From Arion vulgaris (Eukaryota; Mollusca; Gastropoda; Stylommatophora; Arionidae): a DNA stretch of 64,000 nucleotides. Made by a program: the position numbers and the translations under genes. Positions 55,601 through 64,000 of the stretch are shown in pieces (positions within the stretch are counted from its first letter, which is position 1; each line of letters starts with the position of its first letter). Under the pieces are notes generated by a model that was given only the letters and a program-made list of their open reading frames with translations, did no database searches and was not told the DNA's origin. The stretch spans positions 37,187,789 to 37,251,788 of the forward strand of contig CM036768.1 of the NCBI GenBank assembly GCA_020796225.1. The letters run 5' to 3'.

Positions 55601-58600
55601 GATAAAAGAGCTAGGCGAAGTCTATAGAAAGTGAGAAAAAGCATGAGAGAGAGATTTAAGAGAGATCAAAATGAAGTAGCTAAAAGCGTAGGAGTAGCTA
55701 GGGAAAATTCAGATTTTACAAAACCCAAAAAGGAAGAGCTGGGCTTTGGAGTCTACGAGCGAGAGTATGGAGATCGTAATTTCGGCGAGTCCAAACAATA
55801 CTAAGGAAGAGCTGGAAGAAGCTGTAGGAGATAGCTAGAGAGAGAAAGATATGGAGACGAGATTTGGAAGCAGAGATCAACAATATAAGGAAGAGCTGGA
55901 AGGAGCTGTAGGAGATAGCTAGAGAGAGAAAGATATGGAGACGAGATTTGGAAGCAGAGATCAACAATATAAGGAAGAGCTGGAAGAAGCTGTAGGAGAT
56001 AGCTAGAGAGAGGAAGATTTGACCTGAATTGGTCGAGGTCTATACCACAATCAGGGTTAAAAAGCATGAGAGAGAGAGAGAGAGATAGAGAGAGAAACGA
56101 ATTGTTACTAAAAAAGTTAGCAGGCGAAGATCTATACCACAATCGGGGTTAAAAAGGCATGAGAGAGAGAGAGATAGAGATAGAGAGAGAAACGAATTGT
56201 TACTAAAAAAGGTAGCAGGCGAAGAATTCATTTTTTTTCCGATCCAGAAGCGCTTGAGCTTTGAGCTCTTCGGCACGGTGTCATGGACATCGTAACCCTT
56301 CGGTTCGGTGCCACGAATACCCTAAATCTGGAGAACCTATGGCTTTTATGACAGCCTGCGGAATTGAACCGCACTGACAGGGGGCTTGTCACTCGTCGTC
56401 CAACGCGCTACGAACACGCTGAGCAGGTGGGTAAGAATTGATTTCATTACCCCTGGTTTCGCTATATGTTTCAGCATGTCTCCGCAACAATAGTAGGTCC
56501 ATCAGCAGAGAGTACTGACGAAGTACCACTTAAGTAACAATCCTAGATTCATTCGGAAAAAAACACACTTGTGAACCGAACGACGCTGTTTGGATTCGAG
56601 CCCACGATCTTCAGAACGCAAGACTTGACCACTTAGCACAAGAAACGCCCAAGTTGTTACTCTGTTTACGTTCAATAATTAATTTTTCACATGTATATGT
56701 ATTTGTTATAGAACGGCAGTAGCGTAGTTGTTAGTGAATTCTCTTCTTAGGTTGGTGGTCCGGGTTCAATTTCACAGTGGACTTGGCATTTTTTTTCGAC
56801 CGTAACGGCTCTCAGGTCAACCCAGCCTCAATTGGGTACCAATAAAAACACTGGGAAGTAAAGGCGGCCGGCGTGATGTTGACCACACCACCCATCGTGT
56901 GCCGACGATCAATTAAAATTCGGAAAAAACACCGTATTACCCCACATACCACATGGTATAAGAATTTGTTCTATACTTTTTGTTTTTTAACTTATGTACA
57001 TTTATTGGTATGCTCTAGTCCAGCGTTTCCCAAAGTGGGGGTACCGCCCCTGTGGGCGCTGAAGCCTTCCAGGGGGCGATGGTGGGTTCAGAAGCATTTG
57101 GGGGGAGTTTTTTCTTGATTTTGCTATTGAATAATCATTAAAAATTTGAATTCTGCATTTTAATTCATCATATGCCCATCTTACACAATCCATTTTTATA
57201 TCAATTTTCTATATCATGTATATAATCATTTGAAAACTGACCATGCATTACAGAGATATATATCAATTGTCTATGTCAAAGAGAAAATAGAGCATGTATA
57301 TATGTGGGAGGGGCGTTGGCAAATTGTTATAATGTGGAGGGGGCGTTACAAAGTTTATGTCGTGGAAAGTGGGCGGTGGACCGAAAAAGTTTGGGAATCT
57401 ATGCTCTAGTCGAACTAAAGTTTGGCTATTTAGTTAGGTCAGTTCAGATATGTAAGTTATCGAGGAAGGGAACAAATCATTTAAAATGCTTATCTACTAA
57501 ACTAAAGGTTGGCTATTTGGCTAAATCAATTAAGTGTTGGCAGTGAGAGCGCAGTCGTAAGCAAATAAGAGATCTCTGATGGTATCAGAGTTTACTTTTG
57601 TTTTTGCATGAAGTCTCTTTGGGTCGAAAAGTTTTCCATCTGTACGATACTTGTTGTCGACACATATGTCTCCATCTCTGAATGTATCGGTCAGCATGGC
57701 AGAAAACATAATGCTAAACAGAGTTGGTGGAATCACACAGCCTTGTTTGACTACGTTCAGGACGGGAAAAGGCTCTGATAGCTCGCCTTGGTCCTGCACT
57801 CTGGCGTGCATCCCCTCATGTAGTTGTTGCACAATCTTGATGAATTTTCCAGTACAGCCATATTTAGCCATGATCTTCCAGAGACCTTCTCTACTGACCG
57901 TATCAAACGCCTTGGTCAAGTCGATGAACGCTGGGTATAGGTCCCGATGTTGTTCTTGACATTTTTCTTGCAGTTGCCTTGCCGCAAATACCATGTCTGT
58001 GATCCCACGATCTTTACGGAATCCACACTGGCTTCCAGGCAAGAGTCCTCTGTCAAGATGAACCGTGAGGCGGTTCAAAAGGATTCTGGCAAACATCTTC
58101 CCTGCATTAGATAGTAGGGAGATGCCTCGATGATTGTTACATTCATGTCTGTTTCCTTTTCGTTTATATAGGTGAATAATGGACGCATCTTTCATTTCTT
58201 GTGGGATGATTTCACTCTGCCATATTTGTTGGAAGATAATATGGAGCTTCTCAATGAGAATTGTACCGCCCTCTTTGTAGATCTCTGCAGGAAATGAATC
58301 AGCACCGGGAGCCTTGCCGCTAGAAATCTGAGAAATAGCTCTTCTTGTCTCATCTAGAGTTGGAGTTTCATTTAATGCGTTATTTATGGATTGAGTGGCG
58401 GTTTATGGCTATGTCATTTATAGGATTTGAGGCAGGCGGTTTATGGTTATGTCATTTTAGGATTTGAGGCAGAGGTTTATGGTTATGTCATTTATAGGGA
58501 TTTGAGGTAGGAGATTTATGGTTATGCATTATAGAGGATGATTGATTTAATATGATGCTGAAATGCTCACTCCAGCGAAGAAGAATTGCTTCCCTATCTG

Positions 58601-59421
58601 TCAGCAGTGTGGTTCCATCTGAACTAAGGAGAGGGAATGGTGATGTTGGACCATAGACCGTTTTAAGTGCATGATAAAAGTTCTTCAGGTCATGTCTATC
58701 TGCAAAGTTCTGAATCTCTTCTGCCTTTCTACTCAGCCATGATTCACGCATCTGGCGTAGTTTGCACTGGATGGATCTGCGCAAGTTGTTAAATGCGGTT
58801 TTCTTTGATGACGATTTAGGATCATTTTGAAGAGCCATCATTTGTTTTATTTCCACAGAGTTTTCGTTGAACCAATCGTTATGTTTCTTAGTTTCGGTGC
58901 CCAGGATCTCTGTAGCAGTGTCATATATAGATTCTCTTAGAGTTGTCCAGTTTGTATCAACATTTTGATTATCCAGCGGAATTGACTGGAGACAGTCTTC
59001 TAGTTTGTCCACCAGCTTTTGCCTGGTGTTAACATTCTTGAGTTTGATGACATCTAATCTTTTGTGAGTTGTCTTCCCCTGGGGACTCCTGGCGGGTTTG
59101 ATATGCATATTTAGCTTAGACACAATAAGACGATGGTCGGTCCAGCATTCGGCACCACACATAGACTTTGTGACACGCACATCCTGCCTATCTCTTTTAC
59201 TAACAATTACATAGTCGATAAGGTGCCAGTGCCTAGAGCTGGGGTGTATCCAGGATGTCCGATTGCGGGTAGGTAAACGAAAAATTGTATTTGTGACAAG
59301 TAGCTCGTGCTCTGTGCAGGTCTGAAGAAGGAGGAGCCCATTACTGTTGCTGCGGCCAACATCATACTTTCCAATCGTATTACTAACTAATTACTACTGC
59401 TGCGACTACTACTACTACTTA

Positions 59422-59460
<39 letters not shown>

Positions 59461-60302
59461 TACTACTACTACTACTACCATCCAGCATTTGGAAGAGTGA
59501 AGGAGAAAAATGATTCTAAACGCTGAAAGGATCAAAAGGATGCCTCACTATGCACTGCTGGAAAAAATGACAGATAGAACACAAAAACAGACTAAACCAC
59601 CAAGCAAAAGAAATAGGAAAGTCACACTCAAAACAATTAAGTCGTAACTTCATATCAGAAGAACTATTTATTGACCAATGTGAACTACAGGGTGTTCAAG
59701 ATAATAGCAGCCTTTGAATGGAGTCAATCTGGCATATATGTATGAAAATGAGAAGGTTCAGTTATGACGTAGAATAGGTCAAGGTTATGTGACGGTATGT
59801 AATTGTAGTGCGGGAAGGGGCGATGAACAAATGTGACGTAAAACGAGCTAGTCAGAACCGGTTTAAATACTACATAAACATAACGCGATAGATTATCTGG
59901 CAACTTTCGATTTATCAATGGGGCTGCTTTAATCTTGAACACCCTGTAGAATCGGTAACACTAAATTTGTCAACCTCCATCCATGAATTGTCAAGCAAAA
60001 ACTCCTAATCTAATCTCGTGAAGAAAGAAATAACAATGGCCCATCTACATTACATGTTTCCAAATGGACAAGCTGGACAAGAATTTACACAGATCGACAT
60101 TGGAGGCTAAAGAAGAAGTGACGTCATGGCTACGTTGAAACTCACAGCGAGCGAACAGATAAAAGCATGAGGATGTTAACACAGTACAAAGTCTCACCAT
60201 TAGGTCTAGGTCTTTTCAATAGATCCATTGCCACACCGAAAGCAAGAGCAAGTATTGGACTTCCCAACATGGTATAGAATAGTACATCAGTTAGCTCACT
60301 CA
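49455..60302 (-). CDS. SLC43-like major facilitator transporter, C-terminal 190 residues (5' end outside window)
   Basis: Exons 60302-60198, 54982-54793, 52374-52254 and 49613-49455 join in matching phases with GT-AG junctions and end in TGA. The product has about five hydrophobic segments, consistent with the last TMs of a 12-TM transporter. Features shared with SLC43A1-3 are a PILALAFGVAMD-like helix end, FRTGLYSCGTAFLRIMYPTQ followed by FGILCG, an SYVQYPLF segment, and a final helix ending in QPAYLYYKSR. SLC43 proteins are plasma-membrane transporters of large neutral amino acids (A1, A2) or purines (A3); the substrate cannot be told here. The exon starting at 60302 needs one base from an upstream exon. 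I found none in 60303-64000, so the N-terminal half lies beyond the window edge. Confidence 0.82.
49614..50500. other. SLC43-like last intron, left part
   Basis: No exon is seen. A short inverted relation exists between AGTTATGTGTTGCACTTCTA (50058) and TAGAGAGTGCAACACATAGT (50145). The rest is unassigned. Confidence 0.45.
50510..51070 (+). pseudogene. Retrotransposon RNase H fragment
   Basis: The plus reading [20 protein letters not shown] and TFVPGHSG, then a frame change to GKGNERVGALAGNATIENES, is an RNase H domain. A relative lies at 32105-32590. Confidence 0.8.
51090..51300 (+). pseudogene. LINE reverse-transcriptase fragment
   Basis: The plus reading EYTCYRREYIPISWIEKRTN and KLKYVGHTV is a LINE tail. 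A weaker continuation (RARGRPRARWID-like) lies at 51530-51640. Confidence 0.65.
51795..51960 (+). mobile_element. T4-related SINE fragment, 3' part
   Basis: The segment with GAAGTCAGAGAAAGCCCGCT and CACGCAAAAAGCAGTC matches the T4 body but is shorter and ends in AGAAGTAGAAGAAG. Confidence 0.55.
51988..52241 (+). mobile_element. A2 SINE at the donor of SLC43-like exon C
   Basis: The target duplication ATTAATATTTAC is at 51976-51987 and 52242-52253. Its right copy is the first 12 bases of the intron in gene sense. Confidence 0.92.
52254..52374 (-). CDS. SLC43-like exon C
   Basis: The exon encodes YPTQYFGILCGIMSVLSGGI and then SYVQYPLFLWVQ, matching the SLC43 TM11 region. The donor GTAAATATTAAT is exactly the 12-bp target duplication of an A2 SINE inserted beside it. 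Confidence 0.84.
52438..52587. mobile_element. hAT-type MITE, copy 3
   Basis: The ends are CAGTGGCGGCTCGT and ACGAGCCGCCACTG. The flanks ATTCTAAC and ATTATAAC match at 7 of 8. Confidence 0.9.
52690..52935 (-). pseudogene. LINE reverse-transcriptase C-terminal tail
   Basis: Minus-strand reading RGRPRKRWLDSIAESCERAK continues to a stop, the usual C-terminal motif of animal non-LTR retrotransposons. It then has the non-coding 3' end with an AAAAGAAGAAGAAGAAG tail. Confidence 0.8.
52944..53005 (+). mobile_element. T1 SINE head only
   Basis: CTCTTTGGCTAAGTGGCTAA and GTGGGTTCGAATCC form a tRNA-like head without the usual body. Confidence 0.6.
53060..53222 (+). mobile_element. T5 SINE, plus sense
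   Basis: GAGGGTTCAATTCCGCGGGC is followed by the body and ends GATCGGGAAAAGAAAAAAA, showing the true 3' A-rich tail of the family. Confidence 0.82.
53493..53760 (-). mobile_element. A1 SINE
   Basis: This full-length minus-sense copy has a long CTTCTTTTTTCTTCTTCTTC end. Confidence 0.83.
53990..54515 (-). mobile_element. A3 SINE in SLC43-like intron
   Basis: This is a full-length minus-sense copy. The antisense ORF shared with the other A3 copies is seen at 54186-54398. Confidence 0.86.
54582..54747. mobile_element. hAT-type MITE, copy 4
   Basis: The left end is CAGTGGCGGCTCGT and the right end ACGATCCTCCACTG. The flanks TATATAAC and TATATAAC are identical. Confidence 0.9.
54793..54982 (-). 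CDS. SLC43-like exon B (two membrane segments)
   Basis: The exon encodes TTPAEVRILHTSTVSLALTS and two hydrophobic helices, ending FLRI plus AT in phase 2 before GTAAGT. A hAT MITE lies about 45 bp beyond the donor. Confidence 0.8.
55070..55400 (+). pseudogene. LINE reverse-transcriptase C-terminal tail
   Basis: Plus frames give [40 protein letters not shown] and RKSWKKL. This tail seeds the following array. Confidence 0.8.
55395..56035 (+). repeat. Tandem amplification of a LINE tail (about 84 bp) with a degraded middle
   Basis: Good units (AGATATGGAGACGAGATTTG and GAAGAGCTGGAAGAAGCTG) lie at 55330-55505 and 55800-56010. Between them, about 55505-55800 holds a jumbled version with many small indels. 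Confidence 0.85.
56040..56235 (+). repeat. Twice-repeated block with GAGA runs
   Basis: Two about 95-bp units contain TCTATACCACAATC, a GAGA microsatellite and ACGAATTGTTACTAAAAAAG. They are followed by a T5 SINE. Confidence 0.8.
56235..56430 (-). mobile_element. T5 SINE
   Basis: The copy runs from a poly(T) stretch, GATCCAGAAGCGCTTGAGCT, to CGCTACGAACACGCTGAGCA in plus orientation. Confidence 0.8.
56500..56652 (-). mobile_element. T1-like SINE, diverged
   Basis: On the minus strand GCTAAGTGGTCAAGTCTTGC and GTGGGCTCGAATCC give A- and B-box-like blocks. The body is not closely related to the other T1 copies. Confidence 0.5.
56712..56995 (+). mobile_element. T3 SINE, diverged
   Basis: The head GGCAGTAGCGTAGTTGTTAG and the body CACCACCCATCGTGTGCCGA are recognisable, with more substitutions than the other copies. 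Confidence 0.8.
57540..59345 (-). pseudogene. Non-LTR retrotransposon, endonuclease C-terminus and reverse transcriptase
   Basis: The best LINE in the window. Minus-strand reading begins with the endonuclease end (SSRHWHLIDYVIV and WTDHRLIVSKL, 59345-59100), then the linker. The reverse transcriptase runs from about 58370 with QISSGKAPGAD, GFRKDRGITDMVFAARQ, motif A FIDLTKAFDTV and motif B KQGCVIPPTLFSI. Motif C reads LLFAYDCALT, so the first Asp of the usual FADD is Tyr. The copy is 5'- and 3'-truncated and is broken by a tandem array at 58375-58540. Confidence 0.9.
58375..58540 (-). repeat. Tandem array of about 36 bp inside the LINE
   Basis: About four units of GGTTTATGGTTATGTCATTT and ATAGGATTTGAGGCAG interrupt the reading frame between the linker and the reverse transcriptase. 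Confidence 0.85.
59396..59480. repeat. (TAC)n microsatellite
   Basis: About 25 triplets with a few interruptions, next to the end of the LINE at 57540-59345. Confidence 0.95.
59688..59946. mobile_element. TA-flanked MITE, copy 2 (259 bp)
   Basis: The ends CAGGGTGTTCAAG and CTTGAACACCCTG lie between TA dinucleotides. The interior is the reverse complement of copy 1 (for example GAGAAGGTTCAGTTATGACG). Confidence 0.88.
60198..60302 (-). CDS. SLC43-like exon A (first one in window)
   Basis: The exon encodes SELTDVLFYTMLGSPILALA, FGVAMDLL and a basic KRPRPN loop before GTGAGA. The acceptor is ATCCCCAG. Confidence 0.78.
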
Positions 60303-60467
60303 CTGGGGATAGAAAACAGTAATGTTTATTTTTTTAAAACCCAGTTTTCATATCACGTGGTTGGTATGAGTTACCTCTCACTGCTTCCCTTTGACCAATC
60401 AGATTTGATACCATACTACAGTATAACTTCAGTTGTACTCTTTAACTCTTTCCACACCGTAAATTGG

Positions 60468-60658
60468 GGATCTCTATGGCGAAGTGGTTAAGACGTTTGC
60501 CTGACGTTCTGAAGGTTGTAGGTTCAAATCTGAATGTTTTGTAATATTTGCGCTTTGTGCAACACTCTTGGCAGGTGGCTTGACATTTCTGCCAAGAGGT
60601 ACGGGGCCATATTGGGAAACCCTGGCAATAAAGTCAGTCCGTCGCATTTAGACCATTT
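60468..60658 (+). mobile_element. T1 SINE
   Basis: The head GGATCTCTATGGCGAAGTGG with GTAGGTTCAAATC precedes the shared body ending in CAATAAAGTCAGTCC. Confidence 0.8.
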
Positions 60659-60675
60659 CTAAACACCGTAAATGT

Positions 60676-60925
60676 TGCCGGGTGGCGTCTGTGGCTTAGG
60701 GGATAGTGACTCGGTCTATTAACCCCGACGTTCTGAGTTCGAATCACGCTGCGGACAGTTTGGTTGCAAATTGTTTCGCGTGTATTCTTACAAAAGAACG
60801 ATGACACCACTCGTTCAGAAAGCAATGGCAAACTACTGAACGTAATAATGCCTAGAAAAATCACAAACAGCGTTAAAAGGTTGGGGTTGATTCGCAAAGT
60901 CCTGTAAAGGATATGCAATTAATGT
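60676..60925 (+). mobile_element. T2 SINE
   Basis: The head GGGTGGCGTCTGTGGCTTAG with GAGTTCGAATCACGC and the complete body are present. This is among the best preserved copies. Confidence 0.87.
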
Positions 60926-60984
60926 TTTTAATGTTGCCGAGTATTGACGGCAATTGTTCTATTGTATCAGTATTTTTATCGTGC

Positions 60985-61470
60985 TAAGCTTTCGTATTTA
61001 ACCTGTTTGTCTTAAGCATTCCATTAATATCTATATCAGTTATCAGTTATATGAGGACTATCATCATAGCGCTCCGAACATGTCCATAGGTGCTCCGATC
61101 TCCGCCTCAGCAAATTCAGCAGCGTCCAGCGACCCAACACGCCAGTTCGATGTTGATTAATCAATCTCTTTGCATATTTAGTATGTCGTTCTTTTCGGGC
61201 TGCACCAATATTGACACCCATCTCTTTCAATCTGGTCAGAGAGTGGGATTCACAGCCCTGAAACTCCTCTGTTCGGAAAGAGTCTCTCAACGCGTGAAGA
61301 ATGCCATTTCGATCCATTGCACCTCCCTCTGATATTGTAGCCAAGCCAGCCAATCTATTAGCTTGTTCATTACAATTAACTCCTGCGTGCCCAGGGACAA
61401 AAATGAAGGTGATTTCTCTGATCATTGTCTGTACCAGTAACTCCACCCAGTTGTGTCTCACCATTCCTGA
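60985..61470 (-). pseudogene. Retrotransposon RNase H fragment
   Basis: The minus reading FIFVPGHAGVNCNEQANRLA and GLATISEGGAMDRNGILHAL ends LLRRRSEHLWTCSERY. Its end matches 21690-21920. Confidence 0.85.
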
Positions 61471-61835
61471 TTCGACTTTACGAATATATATATATAATCA
61501 ACATCATCAACATCAGGTTCCGTGTCGACTGGCGCAGGCGATTATGAATCTCCACAATCTCTGTTCCTTGGTATTTGCTATCATCTCAGATGTTGACTCT
61601 CTTCCTTGTCATGAAGTCAGGCTGTCTTACATTTTTTCTCTCTTTCTCTGTCTCGTCTTCCTTCGATTTTACTGGTTGTCTCAATGTGTTCTAAACATCC
61701 CCTCCTCATCACACATCCGAAAAATGATGATTGCATATTTCTTATATTGATGATAAGCTTTCTCTGTGTCTTGATCTCATTCAACACCTCCAACATTAGT
61801 CTATATATATGGCCCTTTTCATCTTTACAGACGGT

Positions 61836-62100
61836 CAGTAGGCAAGTGTTTTACTGTGACAACTTCTGAGTTTTCGCTTTTCTCTCTTGTCGTTCAGCTC
61901 GTACATAAGTCTCTTCTCAAAAGACTCTGCGCCCTTCCGTAGTTTGGCTTTCCACACAACTCTGTCATCAGCTAGTCCCTCCCATGTGCTGGGATCTATA
62001 GAAAAGTTTTTCATTGAGGTTTTGCAGACATCTTTATATCTGAGCAGTGGTCTGCCCTGGTGCCTCTTCCTCCGAAAGTTCACAGAACAACATTTGTTTT
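61836..62100 (-). pseudogene. LINE C-terminal tail
   Basis: The minus reading includes LRYKDVCKTSMKNFSIDPST and DRVVWKAKLRKGAESFEKRL. This is probably the missing end of the 57540 family; a plus copy of the last part is at 47775-47890. Confidence 0.75.
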
Positions 62101-62151
62101 GGTATGCGATATATATATATATAATACTAAAAAAAAATATATGTAGCACTA

Positions 62152-62357
62152 AATTTTTTTCCCGATCCAGAAGCACTTGAGCTTTGAGCTCTTCGGCTCG
62201 GTGCCATGTACATCGTAACCCTTCGGTTCGGTGACACTAACACCGTAAATCTCGAGAGCCTGTAGCTTTTCTGCCAGTCCACGGAATTGAACTGCACTCA
62301 CAGGAGGCTTGTCACCCGTCGTCCAACGCACTACGAACACGCTGGGCAGGCGGGTCT
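62152..62357 (-). mobile_element. T5 SINE
   Basis: This is a complete copy with a poly(T) end at 62153-62159 and a head ending GCTGGGCAGGCGGGT. Confidence 0.83.
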
Positions 62358-62359
62358 GT

Positions 62360-62672
62360 AACACTAAATAAGATGGACTAACTCGGTTGAGAAATCGGAA
62401 ATTGCTATTTTTGTTTGTTTGTTATGTAAGGGATTAAAGCCTCTTTCAGTCGAGGCACGGCTCTTTCAACCTAAGGACGAACCGTTATTGGTTATATCAG
62501 AGCGTCTAGGCAACAAACATGAACAATAAGAATTGATTCCTTTCGGAAATTTCTTTTTGATAGTAGCTGCTTTTTCTATAAGCTTGATTGAACACTGTAC
62601 ATTTTATTGACATTCTCCTCTCTTTTATAAGCTCATGATTATTTATTGATGAAAATTGTTGATAAGACTGGC
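62360..62672. other. Unassigned stretch between a T5 SINE and a hAT MITE
   Basis: No repeat or exon is recognised. The text GGCACGGCTCTTTCAACCTA near 62455 could be repeat-derived. Confidence 0.4.
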
Positions 62673-62837
62673 CAGTGGCGGCTCGTGATCATTTTTGTTG
62701 GTGGGGCCAGACAGAAATTTTCGAAAAATCATGGTTTCGGTTAGAATATATTTTAATGTATAAAATAATAAATACACGTTACGCCTTATTTTTGGTGGGG
62801 CCCTGTCCCACTGGCCCTTAATGACGAGCCGTCATTG
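62673..62837. mobile_element. hAT-type MITE, copy 5
   Basis: The ends are CAGTGGCGGCTCGT and ACGAGCCGTCATTG. The flanks AGACTGGC and ATACTGGC match at 7 of 8. Confidence 0.88.
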
Positions 62838-62954
62838 ATACTGGCCATTCCTTAGCTTTAAATTTAGTTTGTGACATAATATATATGTGTTCTCGAATGG
62901 TGTGTTGTTTTTTAAAAAATTAATTCATTTTTATTTAACAATACTGGAAAACCA

Positions 62955-63180
62955 GTCACGTGACACAAGTAGCATGATTTCCCAGAATTTTTTGTACATG
63001 AGCTTGTCGGTCTTCTGTTATCGGGGGCCATGATTTCATAATTCTGTGTTTTATGTCAATTCTAGGAAATGATTCCGCAAACTTTAACCCCGAAAACATT
63101 GGCCTACTATTACTAACCAGTTGCGAAGTGCCTACAGCAGACTTGTTTCCATACAATTGATAGACATTATTTTGAGTTCA
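62955..63180 (-). other. Unrecognised short ORF ending at a GTCACGTGAC palindrome
   Basis: A 66-codon minus-strand ORF (62956-63156) contains RIMKSWPPITEDRQAHVQKI in sequence without recognised repeats. I do not recognise it. It could be a decayed exon or chance. Confidence 0.3.
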
Positions 63181-63214
63181 CGTAGAACAGTTCACCTAAA
63201 AATAATTCGGTTAT

Positions 63215-64000
63215 CGCCCGAGTGGTTACCGGGACCCAAATTTGGGTGTAAAGAATAGAACCACTGATACCTGTCACGCATGTCGTAAGAGGCGACAAAG
63301 GAGATTTGGCTGAAATCGGATACACGTATCCGCTAGGGAATGCTAACCCGAAACAAATGCCTGCAGAAAACGGATGCACCAGGCAGTAAGGCGCATAACA
63401 TGGTGCAACGACCCCTCACAATGAAGAATGGGATAGCGGACTCTACGGTCGCCAATCTGCCTCGGAGATTTAGTCACGCAGTAAGAATGTCAGACCTACC
63501 ATCACGAGGGTGGCCAAAACTTTCTGCGGGAAGAGGTCGGCACAAGTAGGGAAGCAGACATCATAGGAATTATATCCTACAGAACTGCCCCCAGTATGCA
63601 TACTTGAGAAGAAAGAGGTGGCCCACTTACACTAGCGTCCAAAACAAACTGTATGGCGGCTGATAATCTGCAGGCGGCTGCCTTATTAGAGAATCGAAAT
63701 CCCAATCTAGTGAGAACGCAGAAGACAAACTGTATGGCGTGGCTGATAATCTGAGGCAGACGGCGGCCTTTATTAGAGAATCCCAAATCCCAATCTAGTG
63801 AGAACGCAGAAGACAAACTGTATGGCGTGGCTGATAATCTGAGGCAGACGGCGGCCTTTATTAGAGAATCCCAAATCCCAATCTAGTGAGAACGCAGAAG
63901 ACAAACTGTATGGTGTGGCTGATAATCTGTGGCAGTCGGCTGCCTTTATTAGAGAATCCGAAATCTCAATCTAGTGAGAATGCAGAAGAAGAAGAAGATA
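63215..64000 (+). mobile_element. A3 SINE with amplified 3' end, running to the window edge
   Basis: The normal A3 sequence is followed by three extra copies of the last stretch (see the repeat at 63640). The final unit ends GAAGAAGAAGA at the window edge. Confidence 0.88.
63640..64000 (+). repeat. Tandem copies of about 88 bp of the A3 SINE 3' end
   Basis: Units begin AGACAAACTGTATGGCG and end AATCTAGTGAGAACGCAGA. Four can be seen, the first slightly deleted. The second and third units are nearly identical. Confidence 0.88.

Noticed and set aside
57651..57959. 102-codon plus-strand ORF
   Set aside because: It is antisense to the LINE reverse transcriptase and shares its boundaries.

Overview
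The window is animal nuclear DNA. It has split genes with canonical GT-AG introns, and every gap between the exons is packed with SINEs, decayed LINEs and short inverted-repeat transposons. Three protein genes can be read. The SINE core (a GTCGTAAGAGGCGACT palindrome-like block) resembles SINEs I recall from molluscs, so a lophotrochozoan, probably a mollusc, is my best guess. That assignment is inference and was not tested.

Layout. (1) Positions 205-19277, minus strand: a complete 12-coding-exon gene for a TDRKH/Papi orthologue of 494 aa. It has an N-terminal membrane anchor, two KH domains and an extended Tudor domain, and belongs to the piRNA-maturation machinery on mitochondria. (2) Positions 27625-38985, plus strand: a complete 7-coding-exon gene for CHMP5 of 221 aa, an ESCRT-III family protein. 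The two genes are head to head, with about 8.3 kb between start codons. (3) Positions 49455-60302, minus strand: the last four exons (190 aa) of an SLC43-like major-facilitator transporter. Its N-terminal half is not in the window. It lies tail to tail with CHMP5.

Between and inside these genes are five tRNA-like SINE families (called T1-T5 here), a related set of three SINE types sharing one head and core but with different bodies (A1, A2, A3), and many 3' fragments of non-LTR retrotransposons. DNA transposons include one nearly full-length, frameshifted Tc1-like element nested in a LINE, five hAT-type MITEs with 8-bp target duplications, two TA-flanked MITEs and four TTAA-flanked piggyBac-type MITEs. 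There is also a foldback element, an AT-rich palindrome and about eleven tandem arrays.

The most unusual observation is in the TDRKH gene. Two of its intronic tandem arrays are amplified copies of the gene's own splice junctions. One array repeats the acceptor and start-codon region of the first coding exon, and one repeats the 3' end and donor of exon 11. Several copies keep usable-looking GT donors, and one copy keeps an ATG followed by the same first four codons. Other transposons have landed within 7-18 bp of splice donors, and one SINE target duplication copies a whole donor site.
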